Counted from the stretch's first letter, positions 29,640-40,683 are shown. The stretch: DNA of 64,000 bases from Myxacorys almedinensis A (GCF_010091945.1 NZ_WVIE01000027.1:1-64000), one strand, 5' to 3'. The notes: generated by a model not told the origin, from the sequence alone. A program made the numbers and translations.

Positions 29640-30617
29640 ATGTCCATGACTTCAGCAACCTCCTTATTTTCTCCCGTCGAAGCAGACCTCTGTGAATTGA
29701 CGGAGAACCTTAAAAATTTAATCGGTGCGCGCCATGCGATGCTGTATGCGGCAGCAGAGCATCTTTTTGGAGCCAAGGGAAAACGAGTCCGACCTGCGAT
29801 CGTGTTGCTTGTTGCCCGCGCCACCACACCCAACCAGGAGATCAGCCAACGGCATCGGCGGCTGGCAGAAATCACGGAAATGATTCACACCGCAAGTTTA
29901 GTGCATGACGATGTAGTAGACGAATCAGAAATGCGGCGCGGCATTCCCACGGTTCACACGAGCTTTGGCAACCGAGTCGCGGTTTTGGCAGGCGATTTTC
30001 TGTTTGCCCAATCTTCGTGGTATCTGGCCAATCTAGACAATCTAGAAGTCGTCAAACTGCTGTCAGAAGTGATCATGAATTTGGCAGAAGGAGAGATTCA
30101 GCAGGGGCTAAATCGATTTACAACCGAACTGACGATCGAGGCTTATCTTGAGAAAAGCTACTACAAAACAGCATCCCTGATCGCCAACAGTTCCAAAGCC
30201 GCAGGCATTCTCAGCGATGTTTCAGACGCTCAGGCGCAAAAGCTATTTAATTACGGTCGCCATTTAGGATTAGCGTTTCAGATCGTAGATGACATTTTAG
30301 ACTTTACGGCGTCTTCAGAAGGGTTGGGCAAGCCTGCCGGATCGGATCTTAAAAGTGGCAACTTGACGGCTCCGGTGCTGTATGCCCTCGAAGAAAAGCC
30401 ATATTTGGCGGCGTTAATCGATCGGGAATTTGCTCAAGAGGGTGATTTGGAGCAGGCGTTGATATTGGTGCACGATAGCCAAGGGATAGCGCGATCGCGA
30501 GCACTGGCAGCGCACCATGCAGCCGTGGCAGCCGACTACCTTTCCGACTTGCCCACAACCGAATCTCGTCAAGCGCTGATCAAATTATCCGATTATGTGC
30601 TGAGGCGCTTATATTAG
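29640..30617 (+). CDS. sds: Solanesyl diphosphate synthase-type polyprenyl synthetase
   Basis: This long-chain trans-prenyl diphosphate synthase makes the side chain of plastoquinone. The 325-residue protein has GAKGKRVRPAIVLLVA, the first Asp-rich motif DDVVDESEMRRG and the second motif VDDILDF with GKPAGSDLKSGNLTAP. Length and the cyanobacterial context fit Sds; the exact chain length cannot be read from sequence. It is followed by a terminator. Confidence 0.93.
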   Translation: MSMTSATSLFSPVEADLCELTENLKNLIGARHAMLYAAAEHLFGAKGKRVRPAIVLLVARATTPNQEISQRHRRLAEITEMIHTASLVHDDVVDESEMRRGIPTVHTSFGNRVAVLAGDFLFAQSSWYLANLDNLEVVKLLSEVIMNLAEGEIQQGLNRFTTELTIEAYLEKSYYKTASLIANSSKAAGILSDVSDAQAQKLFNYGRHLGLAFQIVDDILDFTASSEGLGKPAGSDLKSGNLTAPVLYALEEKPYLAALIDREFAQEGDLEQALILVHDSQGIARSRALAAHHAAVAADYLSDLPTTESRQALIKLSDYVLRRLY

Positions 30618-30662
30618 CTAGATCACTTATTCAATACAGTAGTGGATCATCGTTTTTTTATG

Positions 30663-30703
30663 AGAAGGCGGACACAAAAAAATTGATGCCCGCCTTCCGT
30701 TTT
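30663..30703 (+). terminator. Terminator of sds
   Basis: Arms AGAAGGCGG/CCGCCTTCC (8 to 9 pairs) enclose an 18-base A-rich loop, followed by GTTTTTC. Confidence 0.75.
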
Positions 30704-31200
30704 TCTAAACATCTTTTGCCCTGCCTTTATCTGCCTTTTGTTCGCGTTAGTTAGCATTCTAAACTACTACGAATAAGGAGCTTTTTCAAAATATAGATTG
30801 AGAATATCCTGGGTTAATAGTTTGGACAGTTTAGATAGAAGATATAAACATTACTTCTGACACAAACGGTTATCCATAGTGCCCTTAAATAAGCAAGCCG
30901 TCAAGGTTACAGAGGTAAAACAGCCCTTTGCTCCTTGCAAATAAACGGCTAAAGTGCTCGCTTTCGTTTAATTTTTTGCCTGGTTTTTCTGGAAAAAATC
31001 TGTCTTATGGAAGATAGATAGAGCTTTTATCCGAAAGAGATAACGCCCTTTTACATAGATTTATTTCCCATGACCGATGGATGGAATAGCCTTTATCTAT
31101 ATTGTTTAGATCAAAAGAATATATCCATTTCAAGACCGCTTCTGCGGTGCATTTGTCCCCATTTTTCGCTCCTATTTATTGTGTTTTGGTGAATTGATTT
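30704..31200 (+). other. Long AT-rich leader before the glycosyltransferase
   Basis: About 500 bp without a gene, markedly more AT-rich than the surroundings. It holds a perfect small hairpin ACCGC-TTCT-GCGGT at 31135-31148, 52 bp before the start codon. The length suggests a regulated promoter or long 5' UTR, but no motif can be assigned. Confidence 0.5.
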
Positions 31201-32487
31201 ATGTTTTTCCCTGGTCATAAAAAGCGGCTCGCACTTATCTCGGTTCACGGTGATCCAGCGATCGAAATCGGTAAAGAAGAGGCAGGCGGACAGAATGTGT
31301 ATGTGCGCCAGGTTGGTGAGGCACTGTCTCGTCAGGGCTGGCAGGTGGACATGTTCACCCGACGTTCAGCACCGGATCAAGCAAGAATCGTACAACACAC
31401 TCCCGATTGCCGCACCATTCGTCTCACTGCCGGATCTGAAAAATTTATCCCCAGAGACGAGTTGTTTGAGCATCTCCCCAAATTTGTGGAGGCTTTTCAG
31501 CAGTTTCAAGCCGATGAGGGTGCAAAATATGACGTTATTCACACCAACTATTGGCTTTCATCGTGGGTGGGTATGCGGCTCAAAGCACTTCAGGGAACGA
31601 AACATATTCACACCTACCATTCGCTAGGCGCAGTTAAATACCAAGCCATCTCGACGATCCCTCTCATTGCCAAAACTCGCTTAGCCACAGAAAAAACCTG
31701 TTTAGAAACGGCAGAGCGGATTATTGCGACCAGCCCACAAGAGCAAGACCACATGCGATCGCTGGTCTCTACAGACGGCAATATTGATATTATTCCGTGC
31801 GGTACAGATATTCGGCGGTTTGGCTGTGTGTCTCGCGCAGAGGCGCGCCAGCAGTTGGGACTGGCTCAGGATGCAAAGATCGTGTTCTATGTAGGACGCT
31901 TTGATCCGCGTAAAGGCATCGAAACCCTGGTGCGAGCAGTGGGACGCTTGACGCAACGAGACAACCTTCAATTAATCATTGGCGGGGGCAGTCGTCCTGG
32001 GCAGAGTGATGGTCGGGAGCGCGATCGCATCGAGAAAATAGTTGCCAACCTCGGATTGCACACCATCACCTCGTTTCCGGGGCGCTTGGGGCTAGATAAC
32101 CTGCATCTCTACTATGCGGCGGCAGATGTTTGCGTTGTGCCCAGTCACTACGAACCCTTCGGACTGGTGGCGATCGAGGCGATGGCAAGCCGAACGCCCG
32201 TCGTAGCCAGCGCGGTGGGTGGCTTGCAGTTTACCGTCATTCCAGAAGTGACAGGTTTGTTAGCCCCCCCAAAAGATAGTGCCGCCTTCTCTGATGCGAT
32301 CGCGCGCATTCTGGCAAATTCTCAATGGCGCGACCAGTTGGGGGACGCTGGCAGAGAACGAGTCGAGGCGATTTTCAGTTGGGATGGTGTGGCGGCTCAG
32401 TTGAGCAAGCTCTACAAGCGCGTGTCAAAGGAATCGAGCCAACCGCACGTTTCAGCCCAATCGAGCAGTTCTCCCGTGAGTGCCTAA
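31201..32487 (+). CDS. GT4 glycosyltransferase (sucrose-phosphate-synthase/MshA-like)
   Basis: The 428-residue cytoplasmic GT-B enzyme has EEAGGQNVYVRQVGEALSRQG near the start, as in sucrose-phosphate-synthase and MshA-type enzymes. It also has YDVIHTNYWLSSWVG, HTYHSLG, FYVGRFDPRKGIETLVRA and the sugar-nucleotide motif VPSHYEPFGLVAIEAMA. Donor and acceptor cannot be told from sequence. There is no C-terminal phosphatase domain. The AT-rich leader points to regulated expression. Confidence 0.88.
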   Translation: MFFPGHKKRLALISVHGDPAIEIGKEEAGGQNVYVRQVGEALSRQGWQVDMFTRRSAPDQARIVQHTPDCRTIRLTAGSEKFIPRDELFEHLPKFVEAFQQFQADEGAKYDVIHTNYWLSSWVGMRLKALQGTKHIHTYHSLGAVKYQAISTIPLIAKTRLATEKTCLETAERIIATSPQEQDHMRSLVSTDGNIDIIPCGTDIRRFGCVSRAEARQQLGLAQDAKIVFYVGRFDPRKGIETLVRAVGRLTQRDNLQLIIGGGSRPGQSDGRERDRIEKIVANLGLHTITSFPGRLGLDNLHLYYAAADVCVVPSHYEPFGLVAIEAMASRTPVVASAVGGLQFTVIPEVTGLLAPPKDSAAFSDAIARILANSQWRDQLGDAGRERVEAIFSWDGVAAQLSKLYKRVSKESSQPHVSAQSSSSPVSA

Positions 32488-32508
32488 CCTAAATTTGAAT
32501 ACACCTAT

Positions 32509-32542
32509 GAACAAATAAAACCCCTGGCACAAGTGTCAGGGG
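32509..32542 (-). terminator. Terminator, probably for chlN
   Basis: Arms CCCCTGGCAC/GTGTCAGGGG pair with one wobble around a two-base spacer. On the minus strand the stem is followed by TTTTATTTG. It lies about 150 bp after the chlN stop. Confidence 0.7.
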
Positions 32543-32692
32543 CGATCATCAGGGTGCATCTACCAATTTATTCTTCTTCCACCTGGGGCGCGATCAGGAA
32601 AAACCGGTGCAGGATTTTTGCCCAAACCGAAAGATGCGATCGCAGACTTTACTTTGCCGCGATCGCATCTCCAACCAAATCTGCCCCAATCC

Positions 32693-34102
<1,410 letters not shown>

Positions 34103-34180
34103 TCAAGAGTCCTTTGAATTAATTGGGGTTTGTTATGCAGCTAGAGATGCGATAGATCGTGTCTGTACGGTGGGTAAGAA

Positions 34181-34594
34181 TTATTGCGTTCTAGAAGAGC
34201 GTCCCGTTCCTTCACAAGATTCATCTTGGTGAGCAGGACGACGGCGCGGCAATTGCTCGGAAATCGAAGGTTTGGCAGGCGGCAGAAAGACGCGGCGATC
34301 GTCTAACTCGGCTCGTACCCCTGAAGCACGCTCTAACATCTCATCCGGATTGAAATTTAGCCCTAACGCAATCACAATGCGGTCTGGATTATTGCTAAGG
34401 TCAACGACCAACGGCAGCAACTCGGTAAGACGCGGCTCTAAGACAGAAAGCGTACCGAGAATAAAACTCGAAGACGGTCTACGCTGCCCGTCGCAGTTGA
34501 CCCAAATCGCAATGCGGATCAGCCACCGACGATTTTCTTGGTAGTAAGTCAGCCACTTATCCTTGAGAGATTGGCGAAGCTGGTCAATATTCAT
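34181..34594 (-). CDS. DUF5331-like protein between chlL and chlN
   Basis: A 137-residue soluble protein with [20 protein letters not shown], then [19 protein letters not shown] and [19 protein letters not shown] recall it as a cyanobacterial family often placed between chlL and chlN (DUF5331); function unknown. The start at MNIDQ (34594) is favoured over 34624 because the conserved part begins there. The C-terminus is basic and probably disordered. Confidence 0.75.
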   Translation of the reverse strand: MNIDQLRQSLKDKWLTYYQENRRWLIRIAIWVNCDGQRRPSSSFILGTLSVLEPRLTELLPLVVDLSNNPDRIVIALGLNFNPDEMLERASGVRAELDDRRVFLPPAKPSISEQLPRRRPAHQDESCEGTGRSSRTQ

Positions 34595-34671
34595 GGGGGA
34601 GGAACCGGAGGAAAGGCAAAACAAAACTAGTATCTTCTGTTTTGGCGCTTTCCCAAACCTTTTACCTCTCC

Positions 34672-35535
34672 TTAAACCATCATTAAATCAAGCTCACTTT
34701 CTTCCGTTTTGGGTAGCTCTTTGGGGTTGAGATAGAAATCAGACAGCAGAGCAAACAAGTCGCGATCGGGCGTATCGTTCGGGACGACTCCTTCCGGATT
34801 TGCCAAAATCTGGTCGGCAATGTTGAGGTAGTAGTCACAGACATAATTCAGCGACGGATCGTTTTCTGCCATCTCAAACAAAGTCTTACCTTTGACGCGA
34901 GAAACCCGGATATCTTCGATCAGCGGCAAGACTTCTAGCACCGGCATTGGTACAGTATCGATGTATTTGTCGATCAGATCCCGCTTTGCGGTGCGGTTGC
35001 CGATCAACCCTGCCAGCCGCAGGGGGTGAGTCCGTGCTTTCTCGCGCACCGAAGCCGCAATCCGATTGGCAGCAAACAGGGCATCAAAGCCGTTGTCGGT
35101 GACGATCAGGCAATAGTCGGCATAGTTTAACGGAGCCGCAAAGCCACCGCACACCACGTCGCCCAAGACGTCAAACAAAATCACATCATATTCGTCGAAG
35201 GCATTGAGTTCTTTCAATAGCTTGACGGTTTCGCCCACCACATAGCCGCCACACCCTGCGCCCGCCGGAGGCCCGCCTGCTTCGACGCAATCTACGCCGC
35301 CATAGCCTTTGTAAATCACATCTTCAGACCAGACATCTTCATAGTGATAGTCCTTTTCTTGAAGGGTGTCGATAATGGTGGGAATCAAAAATCCGGTCAG
35401 GGTGAAGGTGCTGTCGTGCTTCGGGTCGCAGCCAATTTGCAAAACTTTCTTACCCCGCCTTGCCAACGCCACTGAGATGTTACAGCTTGTTGTGGACTTG
35501 CCAATTCCACCTTTTCCATATACTGCGAGTTTCAT
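34672..35535 (-). CDS. chlL: Light-independent protochlorophyllide reductase iron protein ChlL
   Basis: ChlL is a NifH-like homodimer that passes electrons to ChlN/ChlB with ATP hydrolysis. The 287-residue protein has the P-loop [13 protein letters not shown] at its start. Its 4Fe-4S ligands lie in [11 protein letters not shown] and [14 protein letters not shown] 35535 has AGGAG five bases upstream; the frame stays open to 35673, but the extra 46 residues are not part of the family. Confidence 0.98.
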   Translation of the reverse strand: MKLAVYGKGGIGKSTTSCNISVALARRGKKVLQIGCDPKHDSTFTLTGFLIPTIIDTLQEKDYHYEDVWSEDVIYKGYGGVDCVEAGGPPAGAGCGGYVVGETVKLLKELNAFDEYDVILFDVLGDVVCGGFAAPLNYADYCLIVTDNGFDALFAANRIAASVREKARTHPLRLAGLIGNRTAKRDLIDKYIDTVPMPVLEVLPLIEDIRVSRVKGKTLFEMAENDPSLNYVCDYYLNIADQILANPEGVVPNDTPDRDLFALLSDFYLNPKELPKTEESELDLMMV

Positions 35536-36141
35536 CGTACTCTCCTGTAGTCTCTTTGCGAACGGGGTGAAGGCAGAACGAGCAGACATCGCTTTTGCTG
35601 AGAACCGTTTGCTTCTGACGGCGAACTTGAGAACCAGCGAAATGCAGAACTGTGTCTTGCCTCTGGAAAGCATTATTAACGATGGTGAGCAGGATTAAAA
35701 GCACTCGAAACAACACTTAAGGGTGTGAGAAAGAACTGTAAGAGCCAAATAAATGCCTGGTGATACAGAATACTTCTGAATCTTCTTCAAAGCTTATTTT
35801 TCTATAATTCCAAAGTTTATGGCCCGTTTTATATAAAAAGCGGAACAAAAAACAAATAGTAAAACAGTTGATAGAGCAGTCTTTTGGTGAGGAAAAAGGG
35901 ATAGGGCAACTATGCCCATCTAAGGTTAAGGAGGCGGGTGCTTCTGAGTTTCTGGAGGCGGATCGCACCTTGCCCTGTGAATGAGAATAGGCACTCAGAC
36001 AGTGGGGGCAACCCTGATCGGTGCATCGTGCGATCGCAGACTTTCTTCCCTTTGTTAATAATCGTGAAACTTTTGACAAATCCCTGATTCAAACTATTGA
36101 TTCGCTCAATTTCTGCAAATCTTCTGCAAATCTTGGTTCAC
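35536..36141. other. Long intergenic region upstream of chlL
   Basis: About 600 bp without a convincing gene. The part next to chlL (35560-35720) is the probable promoter and leader. A direct repeat of 11 bp (TTCTGCAAATC, twice) lies at 36111-36132. A minus-strand frame at 35717-36079 has no protein-like composition and is not called. Confidence 0.5.
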
Positions 36142-36170
36142 AAAAAAAGACACCCCGCGTGAGGTGTCTT
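36142..36170 (-). terminator. Terminator of the Spy-like gene
   Basis: Perfect arms AAGACACC/GGTGTCTT with loop CCGCGTGA. On the minus strand seven T extend from the stem. Confidence 0.85.
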
Positions 36171-36221
36171 GCATGATCCCAAATCGATTACAAATGACTA
36201 AAGCCCATCTGCTCTAGCCCA

Positions 36222-36674
36222 TTAAACGCGGCGCTGGCTACCCCAATAGCTTTGACGCTGACCGCCGCGACGGTTATTTTTCATTTGGTCACGGAGGGCA
36301 CGCTGTTCTGCCGTTAGCAAGGCATCCATCTGCTGGCGAGAGGTCTGCATGATTGACCGAATTCTGGCTTTTTGGTCGTCGCTCAAATTCAACGACTGCA
36401 TCACTTCACCACGCTTGCCTTTTTGCTGACCAGCCGCATCAAGCCTTGCCTGCTGATCTGCCGTGAGGACGGCACGCATCTGGCTTTTTGCAGACTCACG
36501 AATTTGCTTCATTTGAGCTTTTTGAGTGTCACTCAGATTTAGCTTGTTGCCCATGCGTCGCTCTGTTCGCGGTGTGCCGCCTGACGGAGCTTGAGCCTGA
36601 ACTGACAGCATAGGCGCACCCGCTAAAACAAAGGCAGCAACGCCGGGTAGAAGAAACGCAAATTTCTTGATCAT
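36222..36674 (-). CDS. Spy/CpxP-like exported protein
   Basis: A 150-residue protein with a signal peptide (FAFLLPGVAAFVLAGAPMLS, cleavage after VQAQA). Two LTxxQ-type repeats follow (AVLTADQQARLDAAGQQ and ALLTAEQRALRDQM), separated by LNLSDDQKARIRSIMQ. Family members act as periplasmic chaperones or stress/metal sensors. The protein is basic at the C-terminus. It is monocistronic with its own terminator. Confidence 0.8.
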   Translation of the reverse strand: MIKKFAFLLPGVAAFVLAGAPMLSVQAQAPSGGTPRTERRMGNKLNLSDTQKAQMKQIRESAKSQMRAVLTADQQARLDAAGQQKGKRGEVMQSLNLSDDQKARIRSIMQTSRQQMDALLTAEQRALRDQMKNNRRGGQRQSYWGSQRRV

Positions 36675-36805
36675 GGGTGTGAGGTTTCCTTTGAGAAGTA
36701 ATGAACTCTAATGCCTTAGCATCGCAACGTTAGACACTGGCTTTTCTAGATTGGTTCAATCGATTTCCATCAATTCTGAAAGAGCCGTTCTGCCTGGGTT
36801 ACAGC

Positions 36806-38428
36806 TTACGCATTGAGCCTGCGATCGTACTCAATCTGTCCATAGTCAAGCTTGATGATCCGATCGGCGCTCTGAAAATAATGATCATCGTGGCTAATCA
36901 CCAAAATGGTCTTTCCTTGATGCTTGAGCTTCGGCAAAAATTCTTGATAAAACAATTCACGAAACACCGGATCTTGATCCGATGCCCATTCATCAAACAG
37001 ATAAATCGGACGATCTTCGAGGTATGCCGTGAGCAGTGTCAACCGTTTGCGCTGACCCTGAGAAAGCTTGGTTGTCGAGAGATGCCCCTCCACAATTTGG
37101 ACTTTATGATCGAGGTGCAACTGTTTCAAATAGCTATGAGCTTGAGCATCTAAATTAGGCGCGTCAATGCCCAGCAGCCGATCGAACAAGTAAAAATCGG
37201 CAAACACCGCCGAAAAATGTTGTCGATACCATTCGCGATCGCGCTCTGAGATCGGGTGCCCATCAAATACGATCGCCCCCGATTCAGGCACATAAAGCCC
37301 AGTCAGTAACTTTGCTAAGGTCGATTTGCCACTGCCATTGCCGCCCACAACAAACACAATCTCGCCAGGGCGAAGGGTGAGATCAATCGGTCCTAAAACA
37401 AAATTGCTATCCTCTGTTTGGTAGTAAGTGTGCGTCACATGGCGCAGTTCTAAACTGCTCCAGTCTGGATGGGTGGGTGCTGGAACCGCGATCGCTTCAG
37501 AGCGGCTTTTAAGCGATAACCCCAACGCATTAATTTTGTCTAGCGAAACACTCGCCTGACCCAAAACCGGTAGTTTCAGCACAATTTTATCGAGGGGCAA
37601 AATCAGGTAGGTGAAGGTTAGAACATAGCCGGACAAGGTTTGCAGTGGCACAGAGAGAATGTTGGGCAAAGCAAACAGCACAAACCCGATCGCAAAAAAG
37701 AAAATTAGTTTTCCAAAACTGGCGGCGGCGGCAAACAGCACCAAAGCATCGACATTATGGCGGCGAAAAGAAGCAGAGGTCACTTCCAGATCATCTGATA
37801 GAAACATCTGACGGCGCGGGTAGTGCAGTTTTAGCTCTTTGATGCCATCGGTGATCGCTCGAAAATGCTTGAACAATATATCTTGGTCATCACGGGCATA
37901 GGCTAACCGTTTTCTACCCTGGTTGAGAATCCATTGACAGGCGACAAACGACGCAATAAACAAGCCCATCACCATCAAAAACACAATCCACGATAGCCAG
38001 CCAATATACGCAAAACAGCCGACGATCGTAGCGAGATCGATGCACAAAAAAGGAAACGAAGAAACCGCCGTTGCCACTGCCTGTACATCTTCGGTCAAGG
38101 TTGCCATCACCGGAGCGCTGCCCAATCGTTCTAAATGATTTAGCTCTGAGGCAAGAATTTGCCGACCGAGCCGCATTCTCAAATGAAACACGGCATCTTG
38201 CGCCAGGCGAATCAGAATCACCTGAGAAATAACGCTTGTGACTAGAGAAATTGCAGCCAACCCGATGAATGCGCCTGCAACTGTTCCCATTTCTGCCTCT
38301 TTTGCGCCGATCGCTCGACTGATCAACGCAATCAGCCCCGCGCTACTGATGCCACTGAGAAACCCAGTAAAAATTGCGATCGCAACTTGCTTTCGCGACG
38401 ATCGCAGCAAAAATGATAACAATTGCAT
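36806..38428 (-). CDS. Cyclic-peptide-exporter-type ABC transporter (SyrD/PvdE-like)
   Basis: The 540-residue half transporter has six membrane helices in the first ~300 residues, fused to an ATPase with Walker A VVGGNGSGKSTLAKLL. The signature is the variant LSQGQRKRLTLLTAY, and Walker B is RPIYLFDEWASDQDP. This D-E-W form and LSQGQ signature are typical of exporters next to non-ribosomal peptide clusters. No such cluster, precursor or peptidase is in the window, so the cargo is unknown. ATG 38428 (MQLLSFLL) is preferred over 38485. Confidence 0.85.
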   Translation of the reverse strand: MQLLSFLLRSSRKQVAIAIFTGFLSGISSAGLIALISRAIGAKEAEMGTVAGAFIGLAAISLVTSVISQVILIRLAQDAVFHLRMRLGRQILASELNHLERLGSAPVMATLTEDVQAVATAVSSFPFLCIDLATIVGCFAYIGWLSWIVFLMVMGLFIASFVACQWILNQGRKRLAYARDDQDILFKHFRAITDGIKELKLHYPRRQMFLSDDLEVTSASFRRHNVDALVLFAAAASFGKLIFFFAIGFVLFALPNILSVPLQTLSGYVLTFTYLILPLDKIVLKLPVLGQASVSLDKINALGLSLKSRSEAIAVPAPTHPDWSSLELRHVTHTYYQTEDSNFVLGPIDLTLRPGEIVFVVGGNGSGKSTLAKLLTGLYVPESGAIVFDGHPISERDREWYRQHFSAVFADFYLFDRLLGIDAPNLDAQAHSYLKQLHLDHKVQIVEGHLSTTKLSQGQRKRLTLLTAYLEDRPIYLFDEWASDQDPVFRELFYQEFLPKLKHQGKTILVISHDDHYFQSADRIIKLDYGQIEYDRRLNA

Positions 38429-38670
38429 AGCGTTAACAATGAAGAATGAGTAGATGTAACAGAAAATAAACAACGAAGAGTTCAACCATTATCACTGACG
38501 ATGGATCGCCTAGGCGTGTCTCTAGCCGCCAGAGCCTACTTCAACCGTCTGCCCCATCTTTCCGCAAGCCTATCTTTCCCTTGATGCCTCCATCCAACAA
38601 ACCTACCTGTAGAGCAAACCACCTCAAATTTGGGCAATGTATAAGCTAGACGTTTGCCGACTATGCCATT

Positions 38671-40059
38671 GTGTTTACCACCAATGCCGATCACCAAATT
38701 CGCTCTCCCCTAACCTCTCTCACGTTCACAGAAGGCAGCACACAAGCCCTGCATCTGCGCTCAACGCTCCAAGATTTGTCTTTGTACGAATTTCAGGCAG
38801 ATTGGGAAATTTTGGGTAGCGAACTTGCTCAGAGCTTCGAGCGATACCCACTTTTACCAGGCGTGATTTTATTTGATCAGGAAACATTGGTCGGCATGAT
38901 TTCTCGGCAATGCTTCTTAGAACATTTGTTGCGTCCTCATGGCGCGGAGCTATTTCTGCAAAAATCGCTGCAAGTGCTGCATAGCTATGCCCGCCTTAGC
39001 CCACTGGTTTTGATGGCAGACACATCGATTTTAGGAGCAGCCCAACAAGTGATGCGCCGCCCCATCGAGCGTTTTAACGAGCCGATCGTCGTTCAATTTT
39101 CTCCCAATACCTATCGGCTCCTAGACGCTCACGAACTCAGCGTCGCCGCTTGGCAACTGCGCGGTATTGAAACTCAAGTCAGAATCGAGCGCTTGCAAGT
39201 TCAAATGCTGCAAAGCGAAAAAATGGCAAGTCTAGGACGCTTGGTGGATGGAATCTCTCACGAGGTTCTCGACCCGGTTAGCTTTATTTGGGGCAATCTG
39301 TCTCACGTTGCTGCCTACAATCACGACCTTTTAGACCTGCTCGACGCCTACGAACGGCAGGGCAACCCATCGCCTGAAATTGCAGAATTGCGAGATGCGA
39401 TCGAGGTAGATTATATCCGCGAAGATTTGCCAAAAACGTTAGACAGCATCAAAAGTGGGGCTGATCGCTTATCTAAATTGGCAAACAGTTTGCAAAATTT
39501 TTGTCACATTGATGAAGTCTTTCCTCGACCGACCGATTTGCATGAGTGCCTAGATTCTGTTTTGCTTTTGCTCAAAAGCCGCTTGACTAGCGAAATACAA
39601 GTGACCAAAAATTACGGTCATTTGCCCCCGATCTCGTGCTTTGGCGGGCAGCTAAATCAAGTCTTCATGAATATTTTGAACCGGGCGATCGATGGTCTGC
39701 TTAACGAGGCAGCCAACAGCCAACTTAACGCTACTCTCCCTCAACATCGTGCCAAAGTAATTTACCTGCCTAAAATCGTCATCTCAACCGATGTTCGTTC
39801 CTTGGATCACACTGGCGATCGCTGGGTTTCAATTCAAATAGCTGATAATGGCACAGCCATGTCGGCAGAAGTTCAGCGACAACTGATGCAAGCCTTTTCA
39901 ACGGAGCGATCGCTTGTCAAAGAAACGAGTTTGGCAATGAGCTACCGAATTATTACAGCACGCCATGGCGGCAGGTTTAAAGTTTACTCTTGCATTGATC
40001 CGAGCGATCCACTGTCTAGAATGGGCACTGCTTTTGAGATTCTGCTGCCCATGGTCTAA
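38671..40059 (+). CDS. Histidine-kinase-like protein with degenerate ATP-binding domain
   Basis: The 462-residue protein, starting with GTG, has an N-terminal sensory region (GVILFDQETLVGMISRQCFL) and a DHp helix with His197 in GISHEVLDPVSF. The ATPase half keeps the overall pattern of a cyanobacterial kinase but loses key residues. The N box reads NILNRAIDG, with Arg338 where Asn is expected. G1 reads DNGTAM in place of DNGxG. G2 reads VKETSLAMSYRII in place of a Gly-rich GTGLGLS run. Autophosphorylation is doubtful; it may act as a scaffold or phosphoacceptor. Confidence 0.85.
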   Translation: MFTTNADHQIRSPLTSLTFTEGSTQALHLRSTLQDLSLYEFQADWEILGSELAQSFERYPLLPGVILFDQETLVGMISRQCFLEHLLRPHGAELFLQKSLQVLHSYARLSPLVLMADTSILGAAQQVMRRPIERFNEPIVVQFSPNTYRLLDAHELSVAAWQLRGIETQVRIERLQVQMLQSEKMASLGRLVDGISHEVLDPVSFIWGNLSHVAAYNHDLLDLLDAYERQGNPSPEIAELRDAIEVDYIREDLPKTLDSIKSGADRLSKLANSLQNFCHIDEVFPRPTDLHECLDSVLLLLKSRLTSEIQVTKNYGHLPPISCFGGQLNQVFMNILNRAIDGLLNEAANSQLNATLPQHRAKVIYLPKIVISTDVRSLDHTGDRWVSIQIADNGTAMSAEVQRQLMQAFSTERSLVKETSLAMSYRIITARHGGRFKVYSCIDPSDPLSRMGTAFEILLPMV

Positions 40060-40408
40060 TGCGGCTGCTCTGAACGAATAGCACCTCTTAATCTGCTTTG
40101 GCGAGTTTTGTTGGGTGTGGGACAGGGGAGCGCTAACGAATGCAGAAATAATACCAAATTAATCTGTAAATGCTACAGATGTGACCTCCCCCAACCCCTC
40201 CTGAGTCAGGAGAGGAGCCGGAAAGTCCCTCCTGACCCAGGGGGGATGCCGTAGGCAGGGGGGTCGAGGCTCTGTCGCCGTGAAAAATCAATTGGGTATG
40301 AAAGCAGATCGAGAGACGGTTATCACCACCGACGAACTCTTTGCTTTTTTGGCTAAGAATCTGTTACATTAATTTACATAAAGAAACATTAATTTACAGG
40401 AGGCTCCC
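40060..40408 (+). other. Intergenic region carrying MITE-like copy 2
   Basis: Besides the repeat at 40151-40299 it contains only the leader of the next gene, with AGGAGG (40398-40403) a few bases before its ATG. Confidence 0.7.
40151..40299 (+). repeat. MITE-like dispersed repeat, copy 2
   Basis: 149 bp, from ATACCAAATTAATCTGT to CAATTGGGTAT, clearly similar to copy 1 over its whole length and in the same orientation. It lies between the kinase-like gene and the small membrane protein. Confidence 0.88.
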
Positions 40409-40645
40409 ATGCTCGTTATTCTTACTGCTTTATTTGTCACTGGTTGGGTTGCTGTTGCCCTCATTGGTTCCCTTACCTACTTCCTGGGCGAGCAATCCAA
40501 GCCCATTCACGAACGCAACTGGCGCTCTCAGTCTTTTGAAACCTTGTCTACGTCCATCACCGGCAAGCAAATTGATTTTAGCGATCGCGTTCCTGCTTTC
40601 GCCGTATCCGACGCTTATTCCAGCCATAAGCTGCCCAATGCGTAA
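40409..40645 (+). CDS. Small one-helix thylakoid-type protein, possibly Psb35-like
   Basis: A 78-residue protein with one N-terminal membrane helix (LVILTALFVTGWVAVALIG), then YFLGEQSKPIHERNW and a soluble tail. The pattern is that of a conserved cyanobacterial protein which I tentatively associate with Psb35, a stabiliser of the CP47 assembly module; this name is from memory and not certain. AGGAGG precedes the ATG. It has its own terminator. Confidence 0.7.
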   Translation: MLVILTALFVTGWVAVALIGSLTYFLGEQSKPIHERNWRSQSFETLSTSITGKQIDFSDRVPAFAVSDAYSSHKLPNA

Positions 40646-40683
40646 GTCCTAACTCTATCTAGACTACTCTCTCCTAAAATCTC

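Noticed and set aside
32560-32690. Minus-strand stretch ending FFLIAPQVEEE downstream of chlN
   Set aside because: No ATG or GTG start with a ribosome-binding site could be found in the frame; left as untranslated region.
35717-36079. Minus-strand open frame of 120 codons upstream of chlL
   Set aside because: Composition is irregular (Ser/Cys/Arg-rich), there is no ribosome-binding site and no recognisable pattern; it more likely lies in the promoter region.
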